Assembly (NCBI GenBank): GCA_026168455.1
Contig: CM047431.1
Span: 59,292,910 to 59,356,909, forward strand
Reading direction: 5' to 3'
DNA length: 64,000 nucleotides
Origin: Theocolax elegans
Taxonomy: Eukaryota > Arthropoda > Insecta > Hymenoptera > Cerocephalidae
Positions within the stretch are counted from its first letter, which is position 1; each line of letters opens with the position of its first letter. This document shows, one piece after another, positions 12,440-28,659 of the stretch. The position numbers and the translations under genes are program-made. A model generated the notes under the pieces. It was given only the letters and a program-made list of their open reading frames with translations. It made no database searches and was not told the DNA's origin.

Positions 12440-14880
12440 GGGGATAGAATTCACATGCATTTTACACGTATATACACGAATAAACCGGCTAAGAAGTCCA
12501 AATTTTCAAATTTTAGATTTCGCTCCATAGCCGGGGGGATTGAATTCACATGCATTTTTACACGTATAAACACGTGTAAACAAGCAAAGAAGTCCAAATT
12601 TTCAAATTTTAAATTTCGTGCCATAGCCGGGGGGATTGAATTCACATGCATTTTTACACGTATAAACACGTATAAACTGGGTTAGAAGTCCAAATTTTCA
12701 AATTTTTAGATTTCGTTCCATAGCCGGGGGGATTGAATTTAAATACATTTTTACACGTACAAACACGTTAAAGCAAGCTAAAAAGTTCTAATTTTCAATT
12801 TTTTAGATTACGTGCCATAGCCGGGTGTATTCAATTCACATGCAATTTTACACATATAAACACGTATGAACCGGCTAAGAAATCCAAATTTTCAAATTTT
12901 TAGATTTCGTTCCATAGCAGGGGGGATTGAATTCAAATGAAATTTCACTCGTACATACACTTATAAACCAGCTATGAAGTCCAAATTTTCAAATTTTTAG
13001 ATTTCGTGCCATAGCCGGGGGGATTGAATATAAATACATTTTTACATGTATAAACACGTTTAAACAAGCTAAGAAGTTCAAATTTTCACATTTTAAGATT
13101 TCGTGCCATTGCCGGGGGGATTGAATTCTCATGCATTTTTACACGTATAAACACGTATAAACAAGCAAAGAAGTCCAAATTTTCAAATTTTTAAATTTCG
13201 TGCCATAGCCGGGGGGATTGAATTCACATGCATTTTTACACGTATAAACACGTATAAACTGGGTTAGAAGTCCAAATTATCAAATTTTTAGATTTCGTTC
13301 CATAGCCGGGGGGATAGAATTCACATGCATTTTTACACGTATATACACGAATAAACCGGCTAAGAAGTCCATAATTTTCAAATTTTTAGATTCGCTCCAT
13401 AGCCGGGGGGATTGAATTCACATGCATTTTTACACGTATAAACACGTGTAAACAAGCAAAGAAGTCCAAATTTTCAAATTTTTAAATTTCGTGCCATAGC
13501 CGGGGGGATTGAATTCACATGCATTTTTACACGTATAAACACGTATAAACTGGGTTCGAAGTCCAAATTTTCAAATTTTTAGATTTCGTTCCATAGCCGG
13601 GGGGATTGAATTTAATACATTTTTACACGTACAAACACGTTAAAGCAAGCTAAAAAGTTCTAATTTTCAATTTTTTAGATTACGTGCCATAGCCGGGTGT
13701 ATTCAATTCACATGCAATTTTACACATATAAACACGTATGAAACCGGCTAAGAAATCCAAATTTTCAAATTTTTAGATTTCGTTCCATAGCAGGGGGGAT
13801 TGAATTCAAATGAAATTTCACTCGTACATACACTTATAAACCAGCTATGAAGTCCAAATTTTCAAATTTTTAGATTTCGTGCCATAGCCGGGGGGATTGA
13901 ATATAAATACATTTTTACATGTATAAACACGTTTAAACAAGCTAAGAAGTTCAAATTTTCACATTTTAAGATTTCGTGCCATTGCCGGGGGGATTGAATT
14001 CTCATGCATTTTTACACGTATAAACACGTATAAACAAGCAAAGAAGTCCAAATTTTCAAATTTTTAAATTTCGTGCCATAGCCGGGGGGATTGAATTCAC
14101 ATGCATTTTTACACGTATAAACACGTATAAACTGGGTTAGAAGTCCAAATTATCAAATTTTTAGATTTCGTTCCATAGCCGGGGGGATAGAATTCACATG
14201 CATTTTTACACGTATATACACGAATAAACCGGCTAAGAAGTCCATATTTTCAAATTTTTAGATTTCGCTCCATAGCCGGGGGGATTGAATTCACATGCAT
14301 TTTTACACGTATAAACACGTGTAAACAAGCAAAGAAGTCCAAATTTTCAAATTTTTAAATTTCGTGCCATAGCCGGGGGGATTGAATTCACATGCATTTT
14401 TACACGTATAAACACGTATAAACTGGGTTCGAAGTCCAAATTTTCAAATTTTTAGATTTCGTCCATAGCCGGGGCGATTGAATTTAATACATTTTTACAC
14501 GTACAAACACGTTAAAACAAGCTAAAAAGTTCTAATTTTCAATTTTTTAGATTACGTGCCATAGCCGGGTGTATTCAATTCACATGCAATTTTACACATA
14601 TAAACACGTATAAACCGGCTAAGAAATCCAAATTTTCAAATTTTTAGATTTCGTTCCATAGCAGGGGGGATTGAATTCAAATGAAATTTCACTCGTACAT
14701 ACACTTATAAACCAGCTATGAAGTCCAAATTTTCAAATTTTTAGATTTCGTGCCATAGCCGGGGGGATTGATATAAATACATTTTTACATGTATAAACAC
14801 GTTTAAACAAGCTAAGAAGTTCAAGTTTTCACATTTTAAGATTTCGTGCCATAGCCGGGGGGATTGAATTCATGCATTTT
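12440..14880 (+). repeat. Higher-order satellite repeat of about 873 bp (nine monomers), about three copies
   Basis: The rare monomer with CACTCGTACATACACTTATA starts at about 12931, 13804 and 14675, giving periods of 873 and 871 bp (9 x 97 = 873). The neighbouring variants (GTGTATTCAATTCACATGC, TATACACGAATAAACCGG) keep the same order in each unit. The pattern decays after 15 kb, although the same monomer recurs at about 16493. Confidence 0.8.
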
Positions 14881-17800
14881 TACACGTATAAACACGTATA
14901 AACAAGCAAAGAAGTCCAAATTTTCAAATTTTTAGATTTCGCTCCATAGCCGGGGGGATTGAATTCACATGCATTTTTACATGTACAAACACGTAAAAAC
15001 CGGGTTAGAAGTCCAAATTTTCAAATTTTTAGATTTCGTTCCATAGGGGGGATTGAATTCACATGCATTTTACATATAAACACGTATAAACCGGCTAGAA
15101 GTCCAAATTTTCAAATTTCTACATATCGTTCCATAGCCAGGGGTATTTAATTCACATGCATTTTTACATGTATAACACGTTTAAACAAGCTAAGAAGTCC
15201 AAATTTTCAAATTTTTAAATTTCGTGCCATAGCGGGGGGATTGAATTTAATACATTTTTACACGTATAAACACGTATAAACTGGGTTAGAAGTCCAAATT
15301 TTCAATTTTTTAGATTTCGTTCCATAGCCAGGGGTATTTAATTCACATGCATTTTTACACGTATAAACACGTATGAACAAGCAAAGAAGTCCAAATTTTC
15401 AATTTTTTAGATTTCGCTCCATAGCCGGGGGGATTGAATTTAAATACATTTTTACACGTATAAACACGTTTAAACAAGCTAAGAAGTTCAAATTTTCAAA
15501 TTTTAAGATTTCGTGCCATAGCCGGGGGGATTGAATTCTCATGCATTTTTACACGTAAAACACGTATAAACTGGGTTAGAAGTCCAAATTTTCAAATTTT
15601 TAGATTTCGTGCCATAGCCGGGGGGATTGAATTCACATGCATTTTTACACGTATAAACACGTATAAACAAGCAAAGAAGTCCAAATTTTCAAATTTTTAG
15701 ATTTCGTTCCATAGCCGGGGGGATAGAATTCACATGCATTTTTACATGTCTGCTCGCGTATAAACCGGCTAAGAAGTCCAAATTTTCAAATTTTTAGATT
15801 TCGTTCCATAGCCGGGGGGATTGAATTTAATACATTTTTACACGTATAAACACGTTTAAACAAGCTAAGAAGTTCAAATTTTCAATTTTTTAGATTACGT
15901 GCCATAGCCGGGGGGATTGAATTCACATGCATTTTTACACGTATAAACACGTATAAACAGCAAAGAAGTCCAATTTTCAAATTTTTAGATTTCGTTCCAT
16001 AGCCGGGGGATTGATTTTAAATACATTTTTACATGTAAACACGTTTAAACAAGCTAAGAAGTTCAAATTTTCAATTTTTTAGATTACGTGCCATAGCCGG
16101 GGGGATTGAATTCTCATGCATTTTACACGTATAAACACGTGTAAACAAGCAAAGAAGTCCAAATTTTCAAATTTTTAAATTTCGTGCCATAGCCGGGGGG
16201 ATTGAATTCACATGCATTTTTACACGTATAAACACGTATAAACTGGTTCGAAGTCCAAATTTTCAAATTTTTAGATTTCGTTCCATAGCCGGGGGATTGA
16301 ATTTAATACATTTTTACACGTACAAACACGTTAAAACAAGCTAAAAAGTTCTAATTTTCAATTTTTAGATTACGTGCCATAGCCGGGTGTATTCAATTCA
16401 CATGCAATTTTACACATATAAACACGTATAAACCGGCTAAGAAATCCAAATTTTCAAATTTTTAGATTTCGTTCCATAGCAGGGGGGATTGAATTCAAAT
16501 GAAATTTCACTCGTACATACACTTATAAACCAGCTATGAAGTCCAAATTTTCAAATTTTTAGATTTCGTGCCATAGCCGGGGGGATTGAATATAAATACA
16601 TTTTTACATGTATAAACACGTTTAAACAAGCTAAGAAGTTCAAGTTTTCACATTTTAAGATTTCGTGCCATAGCCGGGGGGATTGAATTCTCATGCATTT
16701 TTACACGTATAAACACGTATAAACAAGCAAAGAAGTCCAAATTTTCAAATTTTTAGATTTCGTTCCGTAGCCGGGGGGATTGAATTCACATGCATTTTTA
16801 CATGCACAAACACGTAAAAACCGGGTTAGAAGTCCAAATTTTCAAATTTCTCCATATCGTTCCATAGCCAGGGGTATTTAATTCACATGCATTTTTACAC
16901 GTATGATCACGTATAAACCGGCTTAGAAGTCCAAATTTTCAAATTTTTAGATTTCGTCCATAGCCGGGGGTATTTAATTCACATGCATTTTTACATGTAT
17001 AAACACGTATAAACAAGCTAAGAAGTCCAACTTTTCAAATTTTAAATTTCGTGCCATAGCCGGGGGGATTGAATTCAAATACATTTTTACACGTATAAAC
17101 ACGTATAAACTGGGTTAGAAGTCCAAATTTTCAAATTTTTAGATTTCGCTCCATAGCCGGGGGGATTCAATTCACATGCATTTTTACACGTATAAACACG
17201 TGTGAACAAGCAAAGAAGTCCAAATTTTCAAATTTTTAGATTTCGCTCCATAGCCGGGGGGATTGAATTTACATACATTTTTACACGTACAAACACGTTT
17301 AAACAAGCTTAGAAATTCAAATTTTCAAATTTTAAGATTTCGTGCCATAGCCGGGGGGATTGAATTCTCATGCATTTTTACACGTATAAACACGTATAAA
17401 CTGGGTTAGAAGTCCAAATTTTCAAATTTTTAGATTTCGTGCCATAGCCGGGTGTATTGAATTCACACGTATTTTTATAAGTATAAACACGTATAAACAA
17501 GCAAAGAAGTCCAAATTTTCAAATTTTTAGATTTCGTTCTATAGCCGATGGGATAGAATTCACATGCATTTTTACATGTCTGCTCGCGTATAAACCGGCT
17601 AAGAAGTCCAAATTTTCAAATTTTTAGATTTCGTTCCATATCCGGGGGATTGATTTTAAATACATTTTTACACGTACAAACACGTTTAAACAAGCTAAGA
17701 ATTTCAAATTTTCAAATATTTGGATTACGTGCCATAGCCGGGGGATTGAATTCACACGTATTTTTACACGTATAAACACGTATATACCAGCTAACAAGTC

Positions 17801-20800
17801 CAAATTTTCAATTTTTAGATTTCGTTCCATAGCCGGGGGGATAGAAATCACATGCATTTTTACACGTATAAACACGTATAAACCGGCTAAGAAGTCCAAA
17901 TTTTCAAATTTTTAGATTTCGTGCCATAGCCGGGGGGATTGAATTATACATACATTTTTACACTGTATAAACACGTTTAACCAAGCTAAGAATGTTGCAA
18001 ATTTTCAAATTTTAAGATTTCGTGCATAGCCGGGGGTATTGACTTCTCATTGCATTTTACACGTATAAACACGTATAGACGGGCTAAGAATTCCAAATTT
18101 TTCAAATTTTAAGATTTTCGTGCCAAGCCTGGTTAATTGAATTCACACGTATTTTTACAGATAACCCACGTAGAACAGCAAGAAGTCAAAATTTTCAAAT
18201 TTTTAGATTTCGTTCTATAGCCGATGGGATACGAATTTACATGGCATTTTTACATGTCTATCGCTATAAACCGGCCTAAGAATCCCAAATTTTCAAATTT
18301 TTAGATTTCGTTCCATAGCCGGGGGTTATTGATTTTAAATACTTTTTACACGTACAAAAACGTTAAACCACAAAGAATTTCAAATTTTCAAATTTTTTGG
18401 ATACGTGCCATAGCCGGGGGATTGAATTCACATGCATTTTTACACGTATAAACACGTATAAACTGGGTTAGAAGTCCAAATTTTCAAATTTTTAGATTTC
18501 GTTCCATAGCCGGGGGGATTGATTTTAAATACATTTTTACACGTACAAACACGTTAAAGCAAGCTAAAAAGTTCTAATTTTCAATTTTTTAGATTACGTG
18601 CCATAGCCGGGTGTATTCAATTCACATGCAATTTTACACATATAAACACGTATAAACCGGCTAAGAAATCCAAATTTTCAAATTTTTAGATTTCGTTCCA
18701 TAGCAGGGGGGATTGAATTCAATGAAATTTCACTCGTACATACACTTATAAACCAGCTATGAAGTCCAAATTTTCAATTTTTAGATTTCGTGCCATAGCC
18801 GGGGGATTGAATATAAATACATTTTTACATGTATAAACACGTTTAAACAAGCTAAGAAGTTCAAGTTTTCACATTTTAAGATTTCGTGCCATAGCCGGGG
18901 GATTGAATTCTCATGCATTTTTACACGTATAACACGTATAAACAAGCAAAGAAGTCCAAATTTTCAAATTTTTAGATTTCGTTCCGTAGCCGGGGGGATT
19001 GAATTCACATGCATTTTTACATGCACAAACACGTAAAAACCGGGTTAGAAGTCCAATTTTCAAATTTCTACATATCGTTCCATAGCCAGGGGTATTTAAT
19101 TCCATGCATTTTTACACGTATGATCACGTATAAACCGGCTTAGAAGTCCAAATTTTCAAATTTTTAGATTTCGTCCATAGCCGGGGGTATTTAATTCACA
19201 TGCATTTTTACATGTATAAACACGTATAAACAAGCTAAGAAGTCCAACTTTTCAAATTTTTAAATTTCGTGCCATAGCCGGGGGATTGAATTCACATGCA
19301 TTTTTACATGCACAAACACGTAAAAACCGGGTTAGAAGTCCAAATTTTCAAATTTTTAGATTTCGCTCCATAGCCGGGGGGATTCAATTCACATGCATTT
19401 TTACACGTATAAACACGTGTGAACAAGCAAAGAAGTCCAAATTTTCAAATTTTTAGATTTCGTGCCATACCGGGGGATTGAATTTACATACATTTTTACA
19501 CGTACAAACACGTTTAAACAAGCTAAGAAATTCAAATTTTCAAATTTTAAGATTTCGTGCCATAGCCGGGGGATTGAATTCTCATGCATTTTTACACGTA
19601 TAAACACGTATAAACTGGGTTAAAGTCCAAATTTTCAAATTTTTAGATTTCGTGCCATAGCCGGGTGTATTGAATTCACACGTATTTTTATAAGTATAAA
19701 CACGTATAACAAGCAAAGAAGTCCAAATTTTCAAATTTTTAGATTTCGTTCTATAGCCGATGGGATAGAATTCACATGCATTTTTACATGTCTGCTCGCG
19801 TATAAACCGGCTAAGAAGTCCAAATTTTCAAATTTTTAAATTTCGTGCCATAGCCGGGGGATTGATTCACACGTATTTTTACACGTATAAACACGTATAT
19901 ACCAGCTAACAAGTCAAATTTTCAAATTTTAGATTTCGTTCCATAGCCGGGGGATTGATTTTAAATACATTTTTACACGTACAAACACGTTTAAACAAGC
20001 TAAGAAGCTCAAATTTTCAAATTTTTAGATTACGTGCCATAGCCGGGGGGATTGATTCTAATGAATTTTGCACGTATAAATACGTATAAACGGGCTAAGA
20101 AGCTCAAATTTTCAATTTTTAGATTCGTTCCATAGCCGGGGGGATAGAAATCACATGCATTTTTACACGTATAACACGTATATACCAGCTAACAAGTCCA
20201 AATTTTCAAATTTTTAGATTTCGTTCCATAGCCGGGGGGATTGATTTTAAATACATTTTTACACGTACAAACACGTTTAAACAAGCTAAGAAGCTCAAAT
20301 TTTCAAATTTTTAGATTACGTGCCATAGCCGGGGGGATTGAATTCTAATGAAATTTTGCACGTATAAATACGTATAAACGGGCTAAGAAGCTCAAATTTT
20401 CAAATTTTTAGATTTCGTTCCATAGCCGGGGGGATAGAAATCACATGCATTTTTACACGTATAAACACGTATAAACCGGCTAAGAAGTCCAAATTTTCAA
20501 ATTTTTAGATTTCGTGCCATAGCCGGGGGGATTGAATATAAATACATTTTTACATGTATAAACACGTTTAAACAAGCTAAGAAGTTCAAATTTTCACATT
20601 TTAAGATTTCGTGCCATTGCCGGGGGGATTGAATTCTCATGCATTTTTACACGTATAAACACGTATAAACAAGCAAAGAAGTCCAATTTTCAAATTTTTA
20701 AATTTCGTGCTATAGCCGGGGGGATTGAATTCACATGCATTTTTACAGGTATAAACACGTATAAACTGGGTTAGAAGTCCAAATTATCAAATTTTTAGAT

Positions 20801-23800
20801 TTCGTTCCATAGCCGGGGGGATAGAATTCACATGCATTTTTACACGTATATACACGAATAAACCGGCTAAGAAGTCCAAATTTTCAAATTTTTAGATTTC
20901 GCTCCATAGCCGGGGGATTGAATTTCAAATGCATTTTTACACGTATAAACACGTGTAACACGCAAACGAAGTCCAAATTTTCAAATTTTTAAATTCGTGC
21001 CATAGCCGGGGGGATTGAATTCACATGCATTTTTACACGTATAAACACGTATAAACTGGGTTCGAAGTCCAAATTTCAAATTTTTAGATTTCGTTCCCTA
21101 GCCGGGGCGATTGATTAATACATTTTTACACGTACAACACGTTAAACCAAGCTAAAAAGTTCTAATTTTCAATATTTTTAGATTACGTGCCATAGCGGGT
21201 GTATTCATTCACATGCAATTTTACACATATAACACGTATAAACCGGCTAAGAAATCCAAATTTTCAAATTTTTAGATTTCGTTCCATAGCAGGGGGATTG
21301 AATTCAAATGAAATTTCACTCGTACATACACTTATAAACCAGCTATGAAGTCCAAATTTTCAAATTTTTAGATTTCGTGCCATAGCGGGGGTATTGAATA
21401 TAATACATTTTTACATGTATAAACACGTTTAAACAAGCTAAGAAGTTCAAGTTTTCACATTTTAAGATTTCGTGCCATAGCCGGGGGGATTGAATTCTCA
21501 TGCATTTTTACACGTATAAACACGTATAACAAGCAAAGAAGTCCAAATTTTCAAATTTTTAGATTCGTTCCGTAGCCGGGGGGATTGAATTCACATGCAT
21601 TTTTACATGCACAAACACGTAAAAACCGGGTTAGAAGTCCAAATTTTCAAATTTCTACATATCGTTCCATAGCCAGGGGTATTTAATTCACATGCATTTT
21701 TACACGTATGATCACGTATAAACCGGCTTAGAAGTCCAAATTTTCAAATTTTTAGATTTCGTCCATAGCCGGGGGTATTTAATTCACATGCATTTTTACA
21801 TGTATAAACACGTATAAACAAGCTAAGAAGTCCAACTTTTCAATTTTAAATTTCGTGCCATAGCCGGGGGATTGAATTCAAATACATTTTTACACGTATA
21901 ACACGTATAAACTGGGTTAGAAGTCCAAATTTTCAAATTTTTAGATTTCGCTCCATAGCCGGGGGGATTCAATTCACATGCATTTTTACACGTAATAAAC
22001 ACGTGTGAACAACAAAGAAGTCCAAATTTTCAAATTTTTAGATTTCGCTCATAGCCGGGGGGATTGAATTTACATACATTTTACACGTAACAAACACGTT
22101 TAAACAAGCTAGAAATTCAAATTTTTCAAATTTTAAGATTTCGTGCCATAGCCGGGGGGATTGAATTCTCATGCATTTTTACACGTATAAACACGTATAA
22201 CTGGGTTAGAAGTCCAAATTTTCAAATTTTTAGATTTCGTGCCATAGCCGGTGTATTGGAAATTCACACGTATTTTATAAGTATAAACACGTATAAACAA
22301 GCAAAGAAGTCCAAATTTTCAAATTTTTAGATTTCGTTCTATAGCCGCTGGGATAGAATTCACATGCATTTTTACATGTCTGCTCGCGGTATAAACCGGC
22401 TAAGAAGTCCAAATTTTCAAATTTTTAGATTTCGTTCCATATCCGGGGGGATTGATTTTAAATACATTTTTACACGTACAAACACGTTTAAACAAGCTAA
22501 GAATTTCAAATTTTCAAATATTTGGATTACGTGCCATAGCCGGGGGATTGAATTCACACGTATTTTTACACGTATAAACACGTATATACCAGCTAACAAG
22601 TCCAAATTTTCAAATTTTTAGATTTCGTTCCATAGCCGGGGGATTGAATTCACACGTATTTTTACACGTATAAACACGTATATACCAGCTAACAAGTCCA
22701 AATTTTCAATTTTTAGATTTCGTTCCATAGCCGGGGGATTGATTTTAAATACATTTTTACACGTACAAACACGTTTAAACAAGCTAAGAAGCTCAAATTT
22801 TCAAATTTTTAGATTACGTGCCATAGCCGGGGGGATTGAATTCTAATGAAATTTTGCACGTATAAATACGTATAAACGGGCTAAGAAGCTCAAATTTTCA
22901 AATTTTTAGATTTCGTTCCATAGCCGGGGGGATAGAAATCACATGCATTTTTACACGTATAAACACGTATAAACCGGCTAAGAAGTCCAAATTTTCAAAT
23001 TTTTAGATTTCGTGCCATAGCCGGGGGGATTGAATATAAATACATTTTTACATGTATAAACACGTTTAAACAAGCTAAGAAGTTCAAGTTTTCACATTTT
23101 AAGATTTCGTGCCATAGCCGGGGGGATTGAATTCTCATGCATTTTTACACGTATAAACACGTATAAACAAGCAAGAAGTCCAATTTTCAAATTTTTAAAT
23201 TTCGTGCCATAGCCGGGGGATTGAATTCACATGCATTTTTACACGTATAAACACGTATAAACTGGGTTAGAAGTCCAAATTATCAAATTTTTAGATTTCG
23301 TTCCATAGCCGGGGGGATAGAATTCACATGCATTTTTACACGTATATACACGAATAAACCGGCTAAGAAGTCCAAATTTTCAATTTTTTAGATTTCGCTC
23401 CATAGCCGGGGGGATGAATTCACATGCATTTTTACACGTATAAACACGTGTAAACAAGCAAAGAAGTCCAAATTTTCAATTTTTTAGATTTCGTTCCATA
23501 GCAGGGGGGATTGAATTCAAATGAAATTTCACTCGTACATACACTTATAAACCAGCTATGAAGTCCAATTTTCAAATTTTTAAATTTCGTGCCATAGCCG
23601 GGGGGATTGAATTCACATGCATTTTTACATGCACAAACACGTAAAAACCGGGTTAGAAGTCCAATTTTCAAATTTTTAGATTTCGTTCCATAGCCGGGGG
23701 TATTGAATTTAAATACATTTTTACACGTACAAACACGTTAAGCAAGCTAAAAAGTTCTAATTTTCAATTTTTTAGATTACGTGCCATAGCCGGTGTATTC

Positions 23801-26800
23801 AATTCACATGCAATTTTACACATATAAACACGTATAAACCGGCTAAGAAATCCAAATTTTCAAATTTTTAGATTTCGTTCCATAGCAGGGGGGATTGAAT
23901 TCAAATGAAATTTCACTCGTACATACACTATAAACCAGCTATGAAGTCCAAATTTTCAAATTTTTAGATTTCGTGCCATAGCCGGGGGGATTGAATATAA
24001 ATACATTTTTACATGTATAAACACGTTTAAACAAGCTAAGAAGTTCAAGTTTTCACATTTTAAGATTCGTGCCATAGCCGGGGGATTGAATTCTCATGCA
24101 TTTTTACACGTATAACACGTATAAACAAGCTAAGAAGTCCAAATTTTCAAATTTTTAGATTTCGTTCCATATCCGGGGGGATTGATTTTAAATACATTTT
24201 TACACGTACAAACACGTTTAAACAAGCTAAGAATTTCAAATTTTCAAATATTTGGATTACGTGCCATAGCCGGGGATTGAATTCACACGTATTTTTACAC
24301 GTATAAACACGTATATACCAGCTAACAAGTCAAATTTTCAAATTTTTAGATTTCGTTCCATAGCCGGGGGGATTGATTTTAAATACATTTTTACACGTAC
24401 AAACACGTTTAAACAGCTAAGAAGCTCAAATTTTCAAATTTTTAGATTACGTGCCATAGCCGGGGGGATTGAATTCTAATGAAATTTTGCACGTATAAAT
24501 ACGTATAAACGGGCTAAGAAGCTCAAATTTTCAAATTTTAGATTTCGTTCCATAGCCGGGGGGATAGAAATCACATGCATTTTACACGTAATAAACACGT
24601 ATAAACCGGGCTAAGAAGTCCAAATTTTCAAATTTTTAGATTTCGTGCCATAGCCGGGGGGATTGAATATAAATACATTTTTTACATGTCTAAACACGTT
24701 TAAACAAGCTAAGAAGTTCAAATTTTCACATTTTAAGATTTCGTGCCATTGCCGGGGGGATTGAATTCTCATTGCATTTTTACACGTATAAACACGTATA
24801 AACAAGCAAAGAAGTCCAAATTTTCAAATTTTTAAATTGTCGTGCTATAGCCGGGGGATTGAATTCACATGCATTTTTACAGGTATAAACACGTATAAAC
24901 TGGGGTAGAAGTCCAAATTATCAAATTTTTAGATTTCGTTCCATAGCCGGGGGGGATAGAATTTCACATGCATTTTTACACGTATATACACGATAAACGG
25001 CTAAGAAGTCCAAATTTTCAAATTTTTAGATTTCGCTCCATAGCCGGGGGGATTGAATTCACATGCATTTTACACGTATAAACACGTGTAAACAAGCAAA
25101 GAAGTCCAAATTTCAAATTTTTTAAATTTCGTGCCATAGCCGGGGGGATTGAATTCACATGCATTTTTACACGTATAAACACGTATAAACTGGGTTAGAA
25201 GTCCAAATTTTCAATTTTTAGATTTCGTTCCATAGCCGGGGGTATTGAATTTAAATACATTTTTACACGTACAACACGTTTAAGCAAGCTAAAAAGTTCT
25301 AATTTTCAATTTTTTAGATTACGTGCCATAGCCGGGTGTATTCAATTCACATGCAATTTTACACATATAAACACGTATAAACCGGCTAAGAAATCCAAAT
25401 TTTCAAATTTTAGATTTCGTTCCATAGCAGGGGGGATTGAATTCAAATGAAATTTCACTCGTACATACACTTATAAACCAGCTATGAAGTCCAAATTGTT
25501 CAAATTTTTAGATTTCGTGCCATAGCCGGGGGGGATTGAATATAAATACATTTTTACATGTATAAACACGTTTAAACAAGCTAAGAGTTCAAGTTTTCAC
25601 ATTTTTAAGATTTCGTGCCATAGCCGGGGGGATTGAATTCTCATGCATTTTTACACGTATAAACACGTATAACAAGCAAAGAAGTCCAAATTTTCAAATT
25701 TTTAGATTTCGTTCCGTAGCCGGGGGGATTGAATTCACATGCATTTTTACATGCACAAACACGTAAAAACCGGGTAGAAGTCCAAATTTTCAAATTTCTC
25801 CATATCGTTCCATAGCAGGGGTATTTAATTCACATGCATTTTACAAGTATGATCACGTATAAACCGGCTTAGAAGTCCAAATTTTCAAATTTTTAGATTT
25901 CGTCCATAGCCGGGGGTATTTAATTCACATGCATTTTTACATGTATAAACACGATATAAACAAGCTAAGAAGTCCAACATTTCAAATTTTAATTTCGTGC
26001 CATAGCGGGGGGATTGAATTCAAATACATTTTACACGTATAACACGTATAAACTGGGTTAGAAGTCCAAATTTCAAATTTTAGATTTCGCTCCATAGCCG
26101 GGGGGATTCAATTCACATGCATTTTTACACGTATAAACACGTGTGAACAAGCAAAGAAGTCCAAATTTTCAAATTTTTAGATTTCGCTCCATAGCCGGGG
26201 GGATTGAATTTACATACATTTTACACGTACAAACACGTTTAAACAAGCTTAGAAATTCAAATTTCAAATTTTAAGATTTCGTGCCATAGCCGGGGGGATT
26301 GAATTCCATGCATTTTTACACGTATAAACACGTATAAACTGGGTTAGAAGTCCAAATTTTCAAATTTTTAGATTTCGTGCCATAGCCGGGTGTATTGAAT
26401 TCACACGTATTTTTATAAGTATAAACACGTATAAACAAGCAAAGAAGTCCAAATTTTCAAATTTTTAGATTTCGTTCTATAGCCGATGGGATAGAATTCA
26501 CATGCATTTTTACATGTCTGCTCGCGTATAAACCGGCTAAGAAGTCCAAATTTTCAAATTTTTAGATTTCGTTCCATATCCGGGGGGATTGATTTTAAAT
26601 ACATTTTTACACGTACAAACACGTTTAAACAAGCTAAGAATTTCAAATTTTCAAATATTTGGATTACGTGCCATAGCCGGGGGATTGAATTCACACGTAT
26701 TTTTACACGTATAAACACGTATATACCAGCTAACAAGTCCAAATTTTCAAATTTTTAGATTTCGTTCCATAGCCGGGGGGATTGATTTTAAATACATTTT

Positions 26801-28659
26801 TACACGTACAAACACGTTTAAACAAGCTAAGAAGCTCAAATTTTGAAATTTTTAGATTACGTGCCATAGCCGGGGGGATTGAATTCTAATGAAATTTTGC
26901 ACGTATAAATACGTATAAACGGGCTAAGAAGCTCAATTTTCAAATTTTTAGATTTCGTTCCATAGCCGGGGGATAGAAATCACATGCATTTTTACACGTA
27001 TAAACACGTATAAACACGGCTAAGAAGTCCAAATTTTCAAATTTTTAGATTTCGTTCCATAGCCGGGGGATTGAATTTAAATACATTTTTACACGTACAA
27101 ACACGTTAAAACAAGCTAAGAAGTTCAAATTTTCAATTTTTTAGATTACGTGCCATAGCCGGGTGTATTCAATTCACATGCAATTTTACACGTATAAACA
27201 CGTATAAACCGGCTAAGAAGTCCAAATTTTCAAATTTTTAGATTTCGTTCTATAGCCGATGGGATAGAATTCACATGCATTTTTACATGTCTGCTCGCGT
27301 ATAAACCGGCTAAGAAGTCCAAATTTTGAAATTTTTAGATTTCGTTCCATAGCCAGGGGATTGATATTAAATACATTTTTACACGTACAAACACGTTTAA
27401 ACAAGCTAAGACTTCAAATTTTCAAATTTTAAGATTTCGTGCCATAGCCGGGGGGATTGAATTCTCATGCATTTTTACACGTATAAACACGTATAAACGG
27501 GCTAAGAAGTCCAAATTTTGAAATTTTTAGATTTCGTTCCACAGCCGGGGGGATAGAAATCACATGCATTTTTACACTTATAAACACGTATAAACGGGCT
27601 AAGAAGTCCAAATTTTCAAATTTTAGATTTCGTGCCATAGCCGGGTGAATTGAATTCACACGTATTTTACAAGTATAAACCGTATAAACAAGCAAAGAAG
27701 TCAAATTTCAAATTTTTAGATTCGTTCTATAAGCCGATGGGATAGAATTTACAATGCATTTTTACATGTCTGATCGCGTATAAACCGGCTAAGAAGTCCA
27801 AATTTTCAAATTTTTAGATTTTGTTCCATAGCCGGGGGGATTGATTTTAAATACATTTTTACACGTACAAAAACGTTTAAACAAGCAAAGAATTTCAAAT
27901 TTTCAAATTTTTGGATTACGTGCCATAGCCGGGGGGATTGAATTCACACGTATTTTTACACGTATAAACACGTATATACCGGCTAAGAAGTCCAAATTTT
28001 CAAATTTTTAGATTTCGTTCCATAGCCGGGGGGATTGATTTTAAATACATTTTTACACGTACAAACACGTTTAAACAAGCTAAGAAGTTCAAATTTTCAA
28101 ATTTTTAGATTACGTGCCATAGCCGGGGGATTGAATTCTAATGAAATTTTACACGTATAAATACGTATAAACGGGCTAAGAAGTCCAAATTTTGAAATTT
28201 TTAGATTTCGTTCCATAGCCGGGGGGATAGAAATCACATGCATTTTTACACGTATAAACACGTATAAACCGGCTAAGAAGTCCAAATTTTCACATTTTTA
28301 GATTTCGTTCCATAGCCGGGGGGATTGAATTTAAATACATTTTTACACGTACAAACACGTTAAAACAAGCTAAGAAGTTCAAATTTTCAATTTTTTAGAT
28401 TACGTGCCATAGCCGGGTGTATTCAATTCACATGCAATTTTACACGTATAAACACGTATAAACCGGCTAAGAAGTCCAAATTTTCAAATTTTTAGATTCC
28501 GTTCCATAGCAGGGGGGATTGAATTCAAATGAAATTTCACTCGTACATACACTTATAAACCAGCTATGAAGTCCAACTTTTCAAATTTTTAAATTTCGTG
28601 CCATAGCCGGGGGGATTAAATTCAAATACATTTTTACACGTGTTGACACGTATAAACCG